From assembly GCA_019873735.1 (NCBI GenBank), contig JAIOAQ010000022.1:1-51673 (forward strand): DNA of 51,673 bases, in the 5' to 3' direction. Positions within the stretch are counted from its first letter, which is position 1. Each line of letters begins with the position of its first letter. Under the pieces are notes generated by a model. The model searched no databases, was not told the origin of the DNA, and saw nothing but the letters and a program-made list of their open reading frames with translations. The position numbers and the translations under genes were made by a program. Below are positions 15,090-24,039 of this stretch, piece by piece. The stretch is from Chloroflexota bacterium. Lineage in GTDB: Bacteria > Chloroflexota > Anaerolineae > Anaerolineales > Villigracilaceae.

Positions 15090-17282
15090 ATGTCTCCCGT
15101 TTCTCGCCCAACCCGTAAGCCTGCTCCCGTACCCCGTGGCGTAATCTACGCCCAGGGGGGAGACTGGCTCGACCGCCTGGCGGGATTCGGCGAGCATTTT
15201 GGGCGTTTTGGGCGGGATATCGCCGGCATCACCATCCTGGCGCTGGCGGCCATGTCTTTTTTGGCCCTTTTGAACCTTTCTAATGGCGTTTGGCTTCAGG
15301 CGCTGGCAGATTGGCTGTTGCGCTGGCTGGGCTGGGGCAGTTACCTGTTTGTATGCGCGCTGGGATGGGGCGGTTTGCTCCTGCTGAGACGCGGCGGCCC
15401 CTCGCTGGGTCTTGGCAGGGTGTTGGCTCTGGAACTGGCCCTTTTCTCCACATTGGCCTTACTGGCTTTTTGGGGAGGCACCTCGCTTCTACGCGCCGGG
15501 CAGGGAAAAGACGGCGGTTATCTCGGTTGGGGCCTGGCGCAGTTCCTGACCCTGTTAATGGGACCAACCCTTGCTTATATCTTTGTGCTGGCGGGCTGGA
15601 TCCTGGGTGTGATGGGGACGTTTGCCCTGTGGCGGCGCATCGAACGATGGCTGCGGCGCCTGGCCGGGGATGAGATTCCGCCCGAGACGGATGCTCAGGC
15701 CAAGGGTCCGCAAGAACCGTCAACCGAGGATGAAAAGGCCTCTCCTGCGCCGCGCGTCTCAAAGAAGCCTACCCTTCCGCCTGAATTTCGCAAGTCTTTC
15801 CGTGTGCCGGAGACGCAGGACAAACGTCCGGCCGAATTGCCGGCGCGCGCTGAAAATTTGCCGCCCCTGAACTTGCTTTCAAATGAACAGAGCCTGCGGC
15901 CGGATGAAAGGACAATCAACCAGACGGCCGGCTTGATTGAGAAAACCCTGGCCGAATTTGGCATTCCGGTGCGGGTGATCGGCTTTCGGGTGGGGCCAAC
16001 GGTTACGCAGTATGCGGTTGAGCCGGGTTTTTTTGAGAAGAACGGTACGGCCGACGAGGCGCAGCGTTTGAAAGTGCGCGTGGCTCAGATTGCCAGTTTA
16101 CAGAACGATTTGGCGCTGGCGCTTTCGGCCGAGCGCCTGCGAATCGAGGCGCCGGTTCCGGGGCAGTCGTTTGTGGGCATTGAAGTGCCAAATTCGCGCT
16201 CGTCGCTTGTGCGTTTGCGCCCGCTGTTGGAGACAGAGGCTTTTGTGCGCCTTGGTTCGCCGCTGGCCATTGCCCTGGGGCGGGATGTTTCGGGGCAGCC
16301 GGTGGTGGCCGACCTGGCGCGCATGCCGCATTTGCTCATTGCCGGAGCAACCGGTTCGGGCAAGTCGGTCTGTATTACGGCCATTGCGACCTGCCTGGCG
16401 ATGAATAACACGCCCGAAAATTTGCGGCTGGTGATGATTGATTCAAAGATGGTGGAATTGATTCGCTTTAACGGCCTGCCGCATTTGTTGGGTAAGGTAG
16501 AGACCGATATTCAGCGTATTCTGGGGGTTTTGCGCTGGGTTGTGGTGGAGATGGAGCACCGCTACAAACTGCTGGAAGCGTTTAGCGCCCGCGACCTGGA
16601 GGCTTATAACCGGCGTCTGTTGCGCCGCAAAGAGGGTGTGCCTTTGCCGCGTATTGTGGTGATGATTGACGAACTGGCCGACTTGATGATGTCGGCTCCC
16701 GACCAAACCGAGCATAACCTGGTGCGCCTGGCGCAGATGGCGCGGGCGACAGGCATTCATCTTGTAGTAGCCACTCAACGTCCCAGTACAGACGTAGTCA
16801 CCGGCCTGATCAAGGCCAATTTTCCGGCGCGCATTTCCTTCGCGGTGGCTTCGGGGGTGGATTCGCGCGTCATTCTCGATTCAAGTGGTGCAGAAGATTT
16901 GCTTGGACGCGGGGATATGCTCTTCCTGAATCCGGAGGTGGGCAATCCCGTCCGCGCCCAGGGTGTCATGGTGAGCGATCAGGAGATTGAGCGTTTGATT
17001 ACGCACTGGCAGAAAACGGCCGTCCAGTCAGACGAGGTCCCGCCTTGGGAAAAGATGCTGAATGAGCCTGAAGACGGCGATGAGGCGCTGGTGGAGCAGG
17101 CCATAGCGGTTGTACGCGAGACGCGACGCGCTTCGGCTTCGTTATTGCAGCGCCGCCTGCGAATCGGTTACCCGCGCGCTGCCCGCCTGTTGGACCAACT
17201 GGAAGAAATGGGCGTGGTGGGGCCGCCTCAGGGAGGCGGGCGCGAGCGCGAAGTGCTGGTAGATGCAGATGATGAGACTTGA
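15090..17282 (+). CDS. ftsK: DNA translocase FtsK/SpoIIIE
   Basis: This septal DNA pump moves and resolves chromosomes at division. Four hydrophobic segments lie at about residues 45-190. A Pro/Glu/Lys-rich linker follows, then the alpha-beta motor from about 270. Walker A is GATGSGKSVC near residue 420, and the Walker B region is VVMIDELADLMM near 525. ATQRPSTDVVTGLIKANFPA and DLLGRGDML are typical of the family. The C-terminal gamma winged helix, which reads KOPS-type sites, is present (ASLLQRRLRIGYPRAARLLD). At 730 residues it has the short linker of the SpoIIIE type. Confidence 0.95.
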   Translation: MSPVSRPTRKPAPVPRGVIYAQGGDWLDRLAGFGEHFGRFGRDIAGITILALAAMSFLALLNLSNGVWLQALADWLLRWLGWGSYLFVCALGWGGLLLLRRGGPSLGLGRVLALELALFSTLALLAFWGGTSLLRAGQGKDGGYLGWGLAQFLTLLMGPTLAYIFVLAGWILGVMGTFALWRRIERWLRRLAGDEIPPETDAQAKGPQEPSTEDEKASPAPRVSKKPTLPPEFRKSFRVPETQDKRPAELPARAENLPPLNLLSNEQSLRPDERTINQTAGLIEKTLAEFGIPVRVIGFRVGPTVTQYAVEPGFFEKNGTADEAQRLKVRVAQIASLQNDLALALSAERLRIEAPVPGQSFVGIEVPNSRSSLVRLRPLLETEAFVRLGSPLAIALGRDVSGQPVVADLARMPHLLIAGATGSGKSVCITAIATCLAMNNTPENLRLVMIDSKMVELIRFNGLPHLLGKVETDIQRILGVLRWVVVEMEHRYKLLEAFSARDLEAYNRRLLRRKEGVPLPRIVVMIDELADLMMSAPDQTEHNLVRLAQMARATGIHLVVATQRPSTDVVTGLIKANFPARISFAVASGVDSRVILDSSGAEDLLGRGDMLFLNPEVGNPVRAQGVMVSDQEIERLITHWQKTAVQSDEVPPWEKMLNEPEDGDEALVEQAIAVVRETRRASASLLQRRLRIGYPRAARLLDQLEEMGVVGPPQGGGREREVLVDADDET

Positions 17283-17323
17283 ATCTCTGGCTTAAGTCTA
17301 ATCCTATCCTTGAGGAGATATTT

Positions 17324-17944
17324 GTGAAAAATCCAATCCAAAATCGGCCAACTTTTTCTGACTTGCTGCGCTTGTGGTTTAAGTGGGTTTTAGACCCGCT
17401 GGGTGGCTTTTTAAACCGCCTGGGGCTGCGGCCGAATACCATGACGCTGTTAGGGCTGGCGGGCAATGCCGTCGGCGCTTACTTCCTTTCGCAGGGCAAC
17501 ATGCTGGTGGGCGGCTTGCTGGTGTTGTTGATGACCCCGATTGATGCGCTGGACGGGACCATGGCGCGGCTGCGCGGTGAGGCCAGCGAGTTTGGCGCAT
17601 TTGTGGACTCGGTCTCAGACCGCTATGCTGAGTTGTTGATTTTAGGCGGCGTGCTGTATCACTTTGTTCAGCAGGGCAATATGTTGGGAGTTGTCCTGAC
17701 GTATGTGGCGGCGGCCGGTTCGGTTTTGGTTTCGTATAACAAGGCGCGGGCCGAATCGTTGGGCTTTGAGGCCAAAATCGGCATTCTGACACGTGTCGAG
17801 CGTTACCTGGTTCTTGCGCCTGCTCTTGTTTTCAACCGTCCTCTGATAGGCGTTGCCATTATTGCCGTGTTTGCGAATATCACTGCCCTGCAGCGTATTT
17901 TCCATGTTCGTAAACAGGCTCATTCGCGCTGGCAGGCCACCTAG
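17324..17944 (+). CDS. CDP-alcohol phosphatidyltransferase
   Basis: This integral membrane enzyme transfers a phosphatidyl group from CDP-diacylglycerol to an alcohol. The eight-residue-spaced Asp motif is complete: DALDGTMAR, then GEASEFGAFVDSVSDR. About six hydrophobic helices follow. I chose GTG at 17,324 (VKNPIQNRP) because GAGGAG lies at 17,312-17,317. The frame is open to a TTG at 17,279 overlapping ftsK. The product could be a phosphatidylglycerophosphate or inositol-phosphate type lipid; the sequence does not decide. lgt follows 12 bases later. Confidence 0.88.
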   Translation: MKNPIQNRPTFSDLLRLWFKWVLDPLGGFLNRLGLRPNTMTLLGLAGNAVGAYFLSQGNMLVGGLLVLLMTPIDALDGTMARLRGEASEFGAFVDSVSDRYAELLILGGVLYHFVQQGNMLGVVLTYVAAAGSVLVSYNKARAESLGFEAKIGILTRVERYLVLAPALVFNRPLIGVAIIAVFANITALQRIFHVRKQAHSRWQAT

Positions 17945-17956
17945 GAGGCAAGGGAG

Positions 17957-18970
17957 ATGCTTTCGGGCTTTTCTATCCCTGTGATTTATTTGCAGGTGGG
18001 GGGGCTTGTTATTGCCCTGGTTGGCCTTGCCTCGGTGTTGATTACCGCTTTTCGCAGGGTGGAGCCGGTTAATCTGGGTGATCTTTTGGGCTGGCTGGCC
18101 TGGGGCGCCGGCGTGGTGCTTTCATTTTTTGTGGTTGAGAGCGGGGCCGCCATCTTTGTCCACTACTATGGCATTGTTTTGATGTTGGGCGTCTTGGCGG
18201 GCGGCTTACTGGCGGCTTGGGAGTTGAAGCGTCTTGGTCGCGAGCCGGAGATCGTGAGCGATTTGATGGGCTGGCTGGTGGTTGGTGGCGTCATTGGCGC
18301 GCGGCTGTGGCATGTTTTTACTCCCTCTCCCAGCGCCCTGGTTCTCGACCCGTTGAGCGGTGAGATGGTGAATCCATACTTTGCCGGCGGCCGGATTCAC
18401 TTGCTCGATATTTTAGCGGTCTGGAAGGGGGGACTGGGTATTCCTGGCGCAGTGATTGGCGGCTTGATTGCCTTGTTTTTCTTTTGCCGAAAGTATCGCC
18501 AATCTTTTGCCTTTTGGGTGGATGTCAGTGCTCCTGCGCTGGCGCTTGGACAGGCCATTGGTCGCTGGGGCAATTTCTTTAATGAGGAGTTGTATGGGAC
18601 GCCGACCAACCTGCCGTGGAAACTGTATATTTCTCCCACCCGGCGGCTTCCAGGCTTTGCTGATGTAGAATACTACCATCCACTGTTTCTCTACGAGTCG
18701 CTTTGGAACCTGGCCAACATGTTTCTCTTGCTCTGGCTTCGCCGCCGTTTTGCCGACCGTCTCAAGCCAGGGGATGTATTGTTGGTATATCTGATTGTTT
18801 ATCCAACCGGCCGTTTCTTGATGGATTTCCTGCGCCTGGATGCTTCGCAGGTGGGTGGTATCAACATCAATCAGACGATTATGGCTTTGGTGGCGCTTTG
18901 TTCTGCGCTGGCCCTGGCCTGGCGTCACTACCGTAATAAACTTCCCAAAACAGGCTTAACGCCTGATTGA
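17957..18970 (+). CDS. lgt: Prolipoprotein diacylglyceryl transferase
   Basis: It attaches diacylglycerol from phosphatidylglycerol to the lipobox Cys of prolipoproteins, the step before LspA. It is a seven-helix membrane protein with HYYGIVLMLGVLAGG, GARLWHVF, GLGIPGAVIGG, the signature GQAIGRWGNFFNEELYG, and HPLFLYESLWN. The His and Arg residues of these blocks are in place. At 337 residues it has about 55 extra N-terminal residues with two more hydrophobic stretches compared with typical Lgt. GGAGGCAAGGGAG precedes the ATG. Its neighbour makes a CDP-alcohol lipid, which is a sensible pairing. Confidence 0.93.
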   Translation: MLSGFSIPVIYLQVGGLVIALVGLASVLITAFRRVEPVNLGDLLGWLAWGAGVVLSFFVVESGAAIFVHYYGIVLMLGVLAGGLLAAWELKRLGREPEIVSDLMGWLVVGGVIGARLWHVFTPSPSALVLDPLSGEMVNPYFAGGRIHLLDILAVWKGGLGIPGAVIGGLIALFFFCRKYRQSFAFWVDVSAPALALGQAIGRWGNFFNEELYGTPTNLPWKLYISPTRRLPGFADVEYYHPLFLYESLWNLANMFLLLWLRRRFADRLKPGDVLLVYLIVYPTGRFLMDFLRLDASQVGGININQTIMALVALCSALALAWRHYRNKLPKTGLTPD

Positions 18971-18980
18971 TGGGTCCCTT

Positions 18981-19091
18981 GTTATAACTTTCCTGCAGGT
19001 TAGAACGGGACCGCCAACCGACGCCAGTGATGATGGAGACGCCTTCTGGGTTAGACATTGCGCCAAAATCTGCAGGAGCGCAGGCAGGTAC
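18981..19091 (-). repeat. Intergenic MITE-like repeat, copy B
   Basis: Read on the minus strand it contains CTGCAGATTTTGGCGCAATG, GAAGGCGTCTCCAT and GTTCTAACCTGCAGG, in the same order and spacing as the complete copy at 46,270-46,391. It is about 111 bases long and fills most of the gap between lgt and the ABC ATPase gene. Its orientation is opposite to copies C and D. Confidence 0.8.
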
Positions 19092-19107
19092 GATATAGGT
19101 CAAAATT

Positions 19108-20028
19108 ATGATTGAGACAGAAGATCTTAGTAAACAATTTGGTGATTACTGGGCCGTAGATGGTGTAACCCTTCGTGTCCGGCCGGGTCAAATCCTGGCC
19201 TTGCTCGGCCAGAATGGGGCCGGTAAGACCACTACCGTGCGGATGCTGACGGCCATCCTCCGGCCGACGCGCGGCTGGGCGCGCATCGCCGGCTATGATA
19301 CGGTTGCCGATCCCGAAAAGGTGCGCGCTTCCGTAGGCGTTCTGACCGAGCAGCACGGCCTTTACACGCGCATGACTGCCAGTGAATATCTGGATTTCTT
19401 TGGACAGATTTATGGACTGGATGAAAGTGCCCGCAAGCGCCGGGCCGCTGAGTTGCTTGAATATTTCGGCCTGACCTCGGTTGCCAACCGGCGCTCTGGA
19501 GAATACTCTAAGGGCATGCGGCAAAAACTGGCGCTGGCGCGTGCTTTGATGCATGAACCGCCCGTTTTGTTATTAGACGAGCCGACGTCGGCAATGGACC
19601 CCGAAAGCGCCCGTCTCGTGCGGGATGAAATTGCCCGTTTACGTTCATCGCAGCGCACAATTATCATCTGTACGCACAATCTTATTGAGGCCGAATGGCT
19701 GGCAGATGAGGTTGCTATTATCTATCGTGGTCGGATCCTGGCTTCAGGCGGATTGGACGAACTGAAAAATCGTTTTCTAGGCCCCCTTGAATACGAGGCG
19801 CATCTGGCGCAGCCCTGGCAGTTAGATGGATTCCAATTGCCAGATGGCGTGCAGATTGTTTCTCATAACGAAACCAGTCTGCGTTTTCGGGTGGAGCGGC
19901 CCAAAGAAATCAATCCTGTATTGTTACACGCCTTGCTTGCCCGGCAGGCTCCGCTTTTGACTTTTAACGAAGTGCCGCGCAGCCTCGAGCAAGTTTATTT
20001 GTCTGTGATGGCGTCGGTTCAGAGGTAA
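19108..20028 (+). CDS. ABC transporter ATP-binding protein (export type)
   Basis: This is the cytoplasmic ATPase of an ABC-2-like exporter. Walker A is GQNGAGKTTTVR, the Q-loop is LTEQHGLYTRMT, the signature is YSKGMRQKLALARAL (a non-canonical form of LSGGQ common in this class), Walker B is VLLLDEPTSAMD, and the H-loop is CTHNLIEAE. About 80 C-terminal residues form an extra domain, as in CcmA/NatA-type subunits. It lies three bases before its permease, so the two are coupled. The substrate is unknown. Repeat copy B lies immediately upstream. Confidence 0.9.
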   Translation: MIETEDLSKQFGDYWAVDGVTLRVRPGQILALLGQNGAGKTTTVRMLTAILRPTRGWARIAGYDTVADPEKVRASVGVLTEQHGLYTRMTASEYLDFFGQIYGLDESARKRRAAELLEYFGLTSVANRRSGEYSKGMRQKLALARALMHEPPVLLLDEPTSAMDPESARLVRDEIARLRSSQRTIIICTHNLIEAEWLADEVAIIYRGRILASGGLDELKNRFLGPLEYEAHLAQPWQLDGFQLPDGVQIVSHNETSLRFRVERPKEINPVLLHALLARQAPLLTFNEVPRSLEQVYLSVMASVQR

Positions 20029-20031
20029 AGA

Positions 20032-21474
20032 ATGGTCAAATCTCTCTTTCCTGTCTGGTTGGTTTTCTGGCGTGAAGTGCGCGACCAGTTGCGCGATTGG
20101 CGGGTGCTTTTTCCGCTTTTTGTTCTGAGCGTTTTGTTCCCCTTCCTCATTAAGCAGGGGGCCGTCACCGTTTTAGATTTCACGGCGAAATACGGCGGGG
20201 ATTTGATTGGCGAGCGCGTCATTCCTTTCTTTGTCCTGGTTGCCGGTTTTTTGCCGGCAACAGTCTCGCTGGTCATTGCTCTTGAATCTTTTGTGGGGGA
20301 AAAAGAACGCGGCACAATTGAGCCGTTGCTCAGTTCGCCGATTGCCGATTGGCAGTTCTACGTAGGGAAACTTTTGGCCGGGACGATCATCCCGTTACTC
20401 GCGGGCTACCTGGCGATTGGCCTCTACTTGTTGCTGATCAAACTTTCCGATGTGGATATAAAAGAAACAGGCATCCTGGTTCAAGTCTTTGCCCTCACAG
20501 CCGTCCAGACGTTGCTGATGGTGACGGCCGCGATTGCAATTTCCACGCAGTCCACTTCGGTGCGGGCAGCGAATCTCCTCGCATCGTTTATCATCATCCC
20601 GGTGGCAATTCTGATTCAGGGCGAGACCGTCATCATGTTCTGGGGTAAGAACGCCGGCGTTCTTTGGTGGGCCGTGTTTGGAATCGCCATATTGTCGGCA
20701 TTGGTGATTCGCTTGGGATTGGCGCACTTCCAGCGTGAATACCTGCTTGGCCGGGAGATTGATATCCTCAACTTGCGCTGGATCGGGCGCACTTTCTGGC
20801 AGTCTTTTTCAAACGGGCAGAAGTATATCTCAGACTGGTATGCATATGCTGTCTGGCCCATGATCAAGAAATTGCGCGTTTCGCTGGCAATTGTGACCGT
20901 GCTTGGGGTTTTGGGTGTGGGAGTAAGTTTTGCCTGGTTCCAGGCCAACCTGCCCCGTTTGCTTCAAGATGTGCCTGTAGAAAAGCGAGCGGAAATTGTT
21001 AATGAACGCCTTGAGAGTATCACCGACTCGGATGTGGTCGAGTTAGAACTTTCTGCTCCTCTTATTTTTGGACAGAATTTACGCGCCGTAACATTTATGA
21101 TGCTGTTGGGGGTATTCACCTTTGGCGTTTTGGGAATGATAGTGTTTTTGTTCAATGTCGGTCTGGTCGGCACAGTGTTGGCCCTGATGGGAGTTTTGGG
21201 GAGCTCTCCGGCCGTGGTTTTTGCGGCGGGGGTTTTGCCCCATGGCATTTTTGAATTGCCCGCACTTTTCCTTTCTGCGGCCATTGTGTTTCACCTCGGT
21301 GTGGTTCTGGTGACGCCCGATTCGAAGCGGACAATGGGCGAATTGTTGATTGAGGGCTTTGCCGACTGGTGTAAGGTGACGGTAGGCCTCGTCGTGCCTT
21401 TGTTGTTAATTGCCGCCGTTGTCGAGGCGTATGTTACGCCCATACTGCTAAACCTGTATATTGCTGGCGGATAA
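20032..21474 (+). CDS. ABC-2-type transporter permease
   Basis: This 480-residue membrane partner of the preceding ATPase has about 11-12 hydrophobic segments. The N-terminal half resembles NatB/ABC-2 permeases (FVGEKERGTIEPLLSSPI is the characteristic cytoplasmic block near residue 88). The C-terminal half contains a SpoIIM-like run (GVFTFGVLGMIVFLFNVGLV and PHGIFELPALFLSAAIVFH), so it looks like a fusion of an ABC-2 permease with a stage II sporulation protein M-type domain. The substrate is unknown. Confidence 0.85.
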   Translation: MVKSLFPVWLVFWREVRDQLRDWRVLFPLFVLSVLFPFLIKQGAVTVLDFTAKYGGDLIGERVIPFFVLVAGFLPATVSLVIALESFVGEKERGTIEPLLSSPIADWQFYVGKLLAGTIIPLLAGYLAIGLYLLLIKLSDVDIKETGILVQVFALTAVQTLLMVTAAIAISTQSTSVRAANLLASFIIIPVAILIQGETVIMFWGKNAGVLWWAVFGIAILSALVIRLGLAHFQREYLLGREIDILNLRWIGRTFWQSFSNGQKYISDWYAYAVWPMIKKLRVSLAIVTVLGVLGVGVSFAWFQANLPRLLQDVPVEKRAEIVNERLESITDSDVVELELSAPLIFGQNLRAVTFMMLLGVFTFGVLGMIVFLFNVGLVGTVLALMGVLGSSPAVVFAAGVLPHGIFELPALFLSAAIVFHLGVVLVTPDSKRTMGELLIEGFADWCKVTVGLVVPLLLIAAVVEAYVTPILLNLYIAGG

Positions 21475-21489
21475 TTTGGAGGGCTGTTT

Positions 21490-22245
21490 ATGCCAAAAGT
21501 GATTGTCCTTGGTTCTTCGAATGCCATACCCGACCAGCAGCATGAAAACACGCACCTGGTCGTTGTAGGCGAAGAGCGCGTGGTAATGGTGGACTGCGCC
21601 AGCAATCCCATTTTGCGGCTTCAGGAAGCAAGCATTGACTTTCATACATTGACTGACTTGATCCTTACGCACTTCCATCCCGACCATGTTTCCGGTGTTC
21701 CTCTTCTCTTGATGAATATGTGGTTAATGGGGCGTCGCCGCCCGCTGAACATTTATGGTTTACACCATACGCTTGACCGTGTAGAACGGCTGATGGGGTT
21801 TTATAACTGGTCAGAGTGGCCCGACTTTTTCCCGGTTGCCTTCTTCCGCTTGCCGGCCGGGGAAATGACGACTGTAATGGATGAGGACGACCTGCAGATT
21901 TTTTCTTCACCTGTGCGCCACCTGATACCGACAATTGGCCTGCGTATTGAATTCAAATCGGTGCAAAAAGTGGTGGCCTATTCTTGTGATACCGAACCTT
22001 GCGCCCAGGTCATTCGTTTAGCCGAGGGGGCAGACGTGCTGTTTCACGAGGCTTCTGGTGCGCAGAGTGGACATTCCTCTGCTGAGCAGGCTGGTGACAT
22101 TGCCTCTCAGGCAGGAGCAGGATCGCTTTACCTTATTCATTACCCTACCGGTTCCTATCGGACCGATGACCTGCTTGCCGAGGCCCGGCAGCGTTATCCT
22201 GGCCCCGTGGGACTGGCCACAGATTTTATGGTCATCCAGTTTTGA
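21490..22245 (+). CDS. Metallo-beta-lactamase-fold hydrolase (RNase Z-like)
   Basis: The 251-residue protein has the fold's metal motif THFHPDHVSG near residue 60, with further ligands likely at VRHLIP, SCDTEP and LIHYPTG. The order of blocks resembles RNase Z/ElaC or phosphodiesterases of the same branch. It lacks a clear RNase Z exosite arm, so I leave the substrate open. It follows the exporter permease by 15 bases, with GGAGGG before the ATG. A strong bidirectional hairpin lies just after its end. Confidence 0.85.
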   Translation: MPKVIVLGSSNAIPDQQHENTHLVVVGEERVVMVDCASNPILRLQEASIDFHTLTDLILTHFHPDHVSGVPLLLMNMWLMGRRRPLNIYGLHHTLDRVERLMGFYNWSEWPDFFPVAFFRLPAGEMTTVMDEDDLQIFSSPVRHLIPTIGLRIEFKSVQKVVAYSCDTEPCAQVIRLAEGADVLFHEASGAQSGHSSAEQAGDIASQAGAGSLYLIHYPTGSYRTDDLLAEARQRYPGPVGLATDFMVIQF

Positions 22246-22270
22246 AAAGCCGCTTCCTGAAGTAGATAAC

Positions 22271-22315
22271 AAAAACGTCCCAATGGCTCCTGATCAAAAC
22301 CTTTGGGACGTTTTT
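22271..22315. terminator. Bidirectional intrinsic terminator
   Basis: AAAAACGTCCCAA at 22,271-22,283 pairs over 13 bases with TTGGGACGTTTTT at 22,303-22,315 around a 19-base loop. A/T runs on both edges allow it to end transcripts from both convergent genes. Confidence 0.85.
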
Positions 22316-22331
22316 GATGCTAGGCATCTTT

Positions 22332-23870
22332 TTATGAAACTTGTCCGGCCGTCTTCCTTTCAAACTTCTTGCCCGTTGCCAGTTCAACGCACTTGTAGCC
22401 GCCGTCGTAGATGCCGATGCTCTTGTTTCTGACGATGCAATTGCAGAACAGGGTTAACAGGTCGTTTTCGTGGGTTAGCAAGTTGATTGCCTGCAGCGTC
22501 TGTGGGATAGAACGCGCTTCTACCGTGCCATCGCCCAGTTCCGCGCCGCGTATGGCCCCCCACATTTCATGTCCGCCTACGCGCTCATTGAAAATCTTGG
22601 GCACCGGATAAAATGCCAGTTCACTGGGCTTGGTAATCATGACATCAACGACCCGCATCAGGTAGTTTGTGGCATAAACGGCATGGAAGGTGTTATCGTG
22701 CAAGAAGACATGCAGGCCGCTGGCCGGTCCGGTGCGAATCTCGTCTGCCAGCGCCCGCGTCTCCTCCCAGGTGAAGTGAGTGTGGAGCAAGTCCTGGTAG
22801 TCGGCCAGTTGGGGTTTGAGCCAGTCCCAGTTGGCTTTGTGGTCGCCCAGGTTGACGAAAAGCGCCACTTTGTCTTTTTGAATAAGCGGAATGGCGTATT
22901 CAATAATGGCTTTGAATAGTTCGCGTTGGGCGCCGGCGCCGCCCATCGTCAGCAAGAAGCGCCGCGGTTCGTTGTTTCTCATGCGCCGCAGGCGGGCATC
23001 ACAATCGGATTCCACGTTTTCCACGATTTCGTGGTCTACGTGATGGCCGGTATAATACAACGCGTTGGGTGGGGTGGGATTTAAGATTTTTCCCGATTCG
23101 TCAAATCCGCGCATGACGCGAAAGCCATAATAACCCGAAGGCGATTGTACGCCGTGCTTGGCTCCCTCTGTCAACTGGAAGGCCATGGGCCAGTTGTCAA
23201 ACATCATGTCCACCACATTGGTCATCCCGCCGGCCACCGCGCCCATGCAATTCCACATGTGTGAGGTCAACATGGGAACATCGGCCGGTAACGCCTCATA
23301 CAGGTTGCGGAAAAGTTCGCTCATTTTGTAATCTTTGACTTCTGTTTTCAGAAAGCGCCACGGCCACGTGACGATCCATTGATTCAATAACCAGTTTAGG
23401 CCGGGCAAAGTTGCCTCGCCGGTTGTCAGGCATTCCCAAATATACTTGTTGAAAAGTGCATTGCGCTGTGAGAGACGCGAGAAGCGGGAGTAGTTGGTGT
23501 TACACCAGTTGATGACATCTGTAGTTACGCCGGGGATTGCCAGCAAATCGAGCCAGTAGGGTTGAAAACCCATCGCACGCGCACACGAGACGCCGGCCAT
23601 GGCGATGCGGTAATGTCCAAACCCCATACGAATGGTGCTGACCACCACCGCATTTTCTGGATTGAAGGGTTCGCCTTCGCCGCGGACAATGTCCTTTAGG
23701 CCAAAGATACTGCCCCCGTAAGGATTCTCGCGCACACCCAAAGTATATTTCTCATTTGGGTCATATTTGAATTTTCGAGCCAACATCTTCTGCCAGCGAA
23801 TGGCCGCTTTGGACTGAGAAACTTTTAATTTATTGCCGTAAACTACAAACTGACCGTTTTCCATTTTCAT
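22332..23870 (-). CDS. Glycosyltransferase-like protein of unknown family
   Basis: The 512-residue protein is soluble-looking. Near residue 80 it has VVVSTIRMGFGHYRIAMAG, which resembles the GxGH loop of GT-B enzymes such as MurG or MGDG synthase. Near residue 310 RRFLLTMGGAGAQRELF resembles their second nucleotide-sugar-binding loop, and ITKPSELAFYPVPK matches the C-terminal PSE-type region. It may be a glycosyltransferase, but the acceptor is unknown. I chose ATG at 23,870 because GAGGAG lies about 8 bases before it; the frame itself opens at a TTG inside that site. It lies downstream of a sugar ABC importer, separated by 169 bases. Confidence 0.6.
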   Translation of the reverse strand: MKMENGQFVVYGNKLKVSQSKAAIRWQKMLARKFKYDPNEKYTLGVRENPYGGSIFGLKDIVRGEGEPFNPENAVVVSTIRMGFGHYRIAMAGVSCARAMGFQPYWLDLLAIPGVTTDVINWCNTNYSRFSRLSQRNALFNKYIWECLTTGEATLPGLNWLLNQWIVTWPWRFLKTEVKDYKMSELFRNLYEALPADVPMLTSHMWNCMGAVAGGMTNVVDMMFDNWPMAFQLTEGAKHGVQSPSGYYGFRVMRGFDESGKILNPTPPNALYYTGHHVDHEIVENVESDCDARLRRMRNNEPRRFLLTMGGAGAQRELFKAIIEYAIPLIQKDKVALFVNLGDHKANWDWLKPQLADYQDLLHTHFTWEETRALADEIRTGPASGLHVFLHDNTFHAVYATNYLMRVVDVMITKPSELAFYPVPKIFNERVGGHEMWGAIRGAELGDGTVEARSIPQTLQAINLLTHENDLLTLFCNCIVRNKSIGIYDGGYKCVELATGKKFERKTAGQVS

Positions 23871-23944
23871 AGCCAGCGTTCTCCTCAATGGATTGGAAAA
23901 GTTTTAAGATGATGTATCCTGACTATTTTGCCAGGCAATTGCAT

Positions 23945-24012
23945 GCATGACTTCACTGCAAGAAGGCGTTTCTTGGCGCAAGGGCGCAAAGAATAAGGCG
24001 AATTGTAACCGT
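23945..24012. repeat. Intergenic repeat remnant shared with 47,420-47,475
   Basis: The 14-mer TGACTTCACTGCAA at 23,948-23,961 recurs exactly at 47,420-47,433. Both copies are followed by GGCGCAAGG-type sequence within 40 bases. It lies in the 169-base gap between the permease and the glycosyltransferase-like gene. I see no gene in this gap. Confidence 0.5.
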
Positions 24013-24039
24013 TTTCCCTCGCCCTAACCCTCGTTGGAC

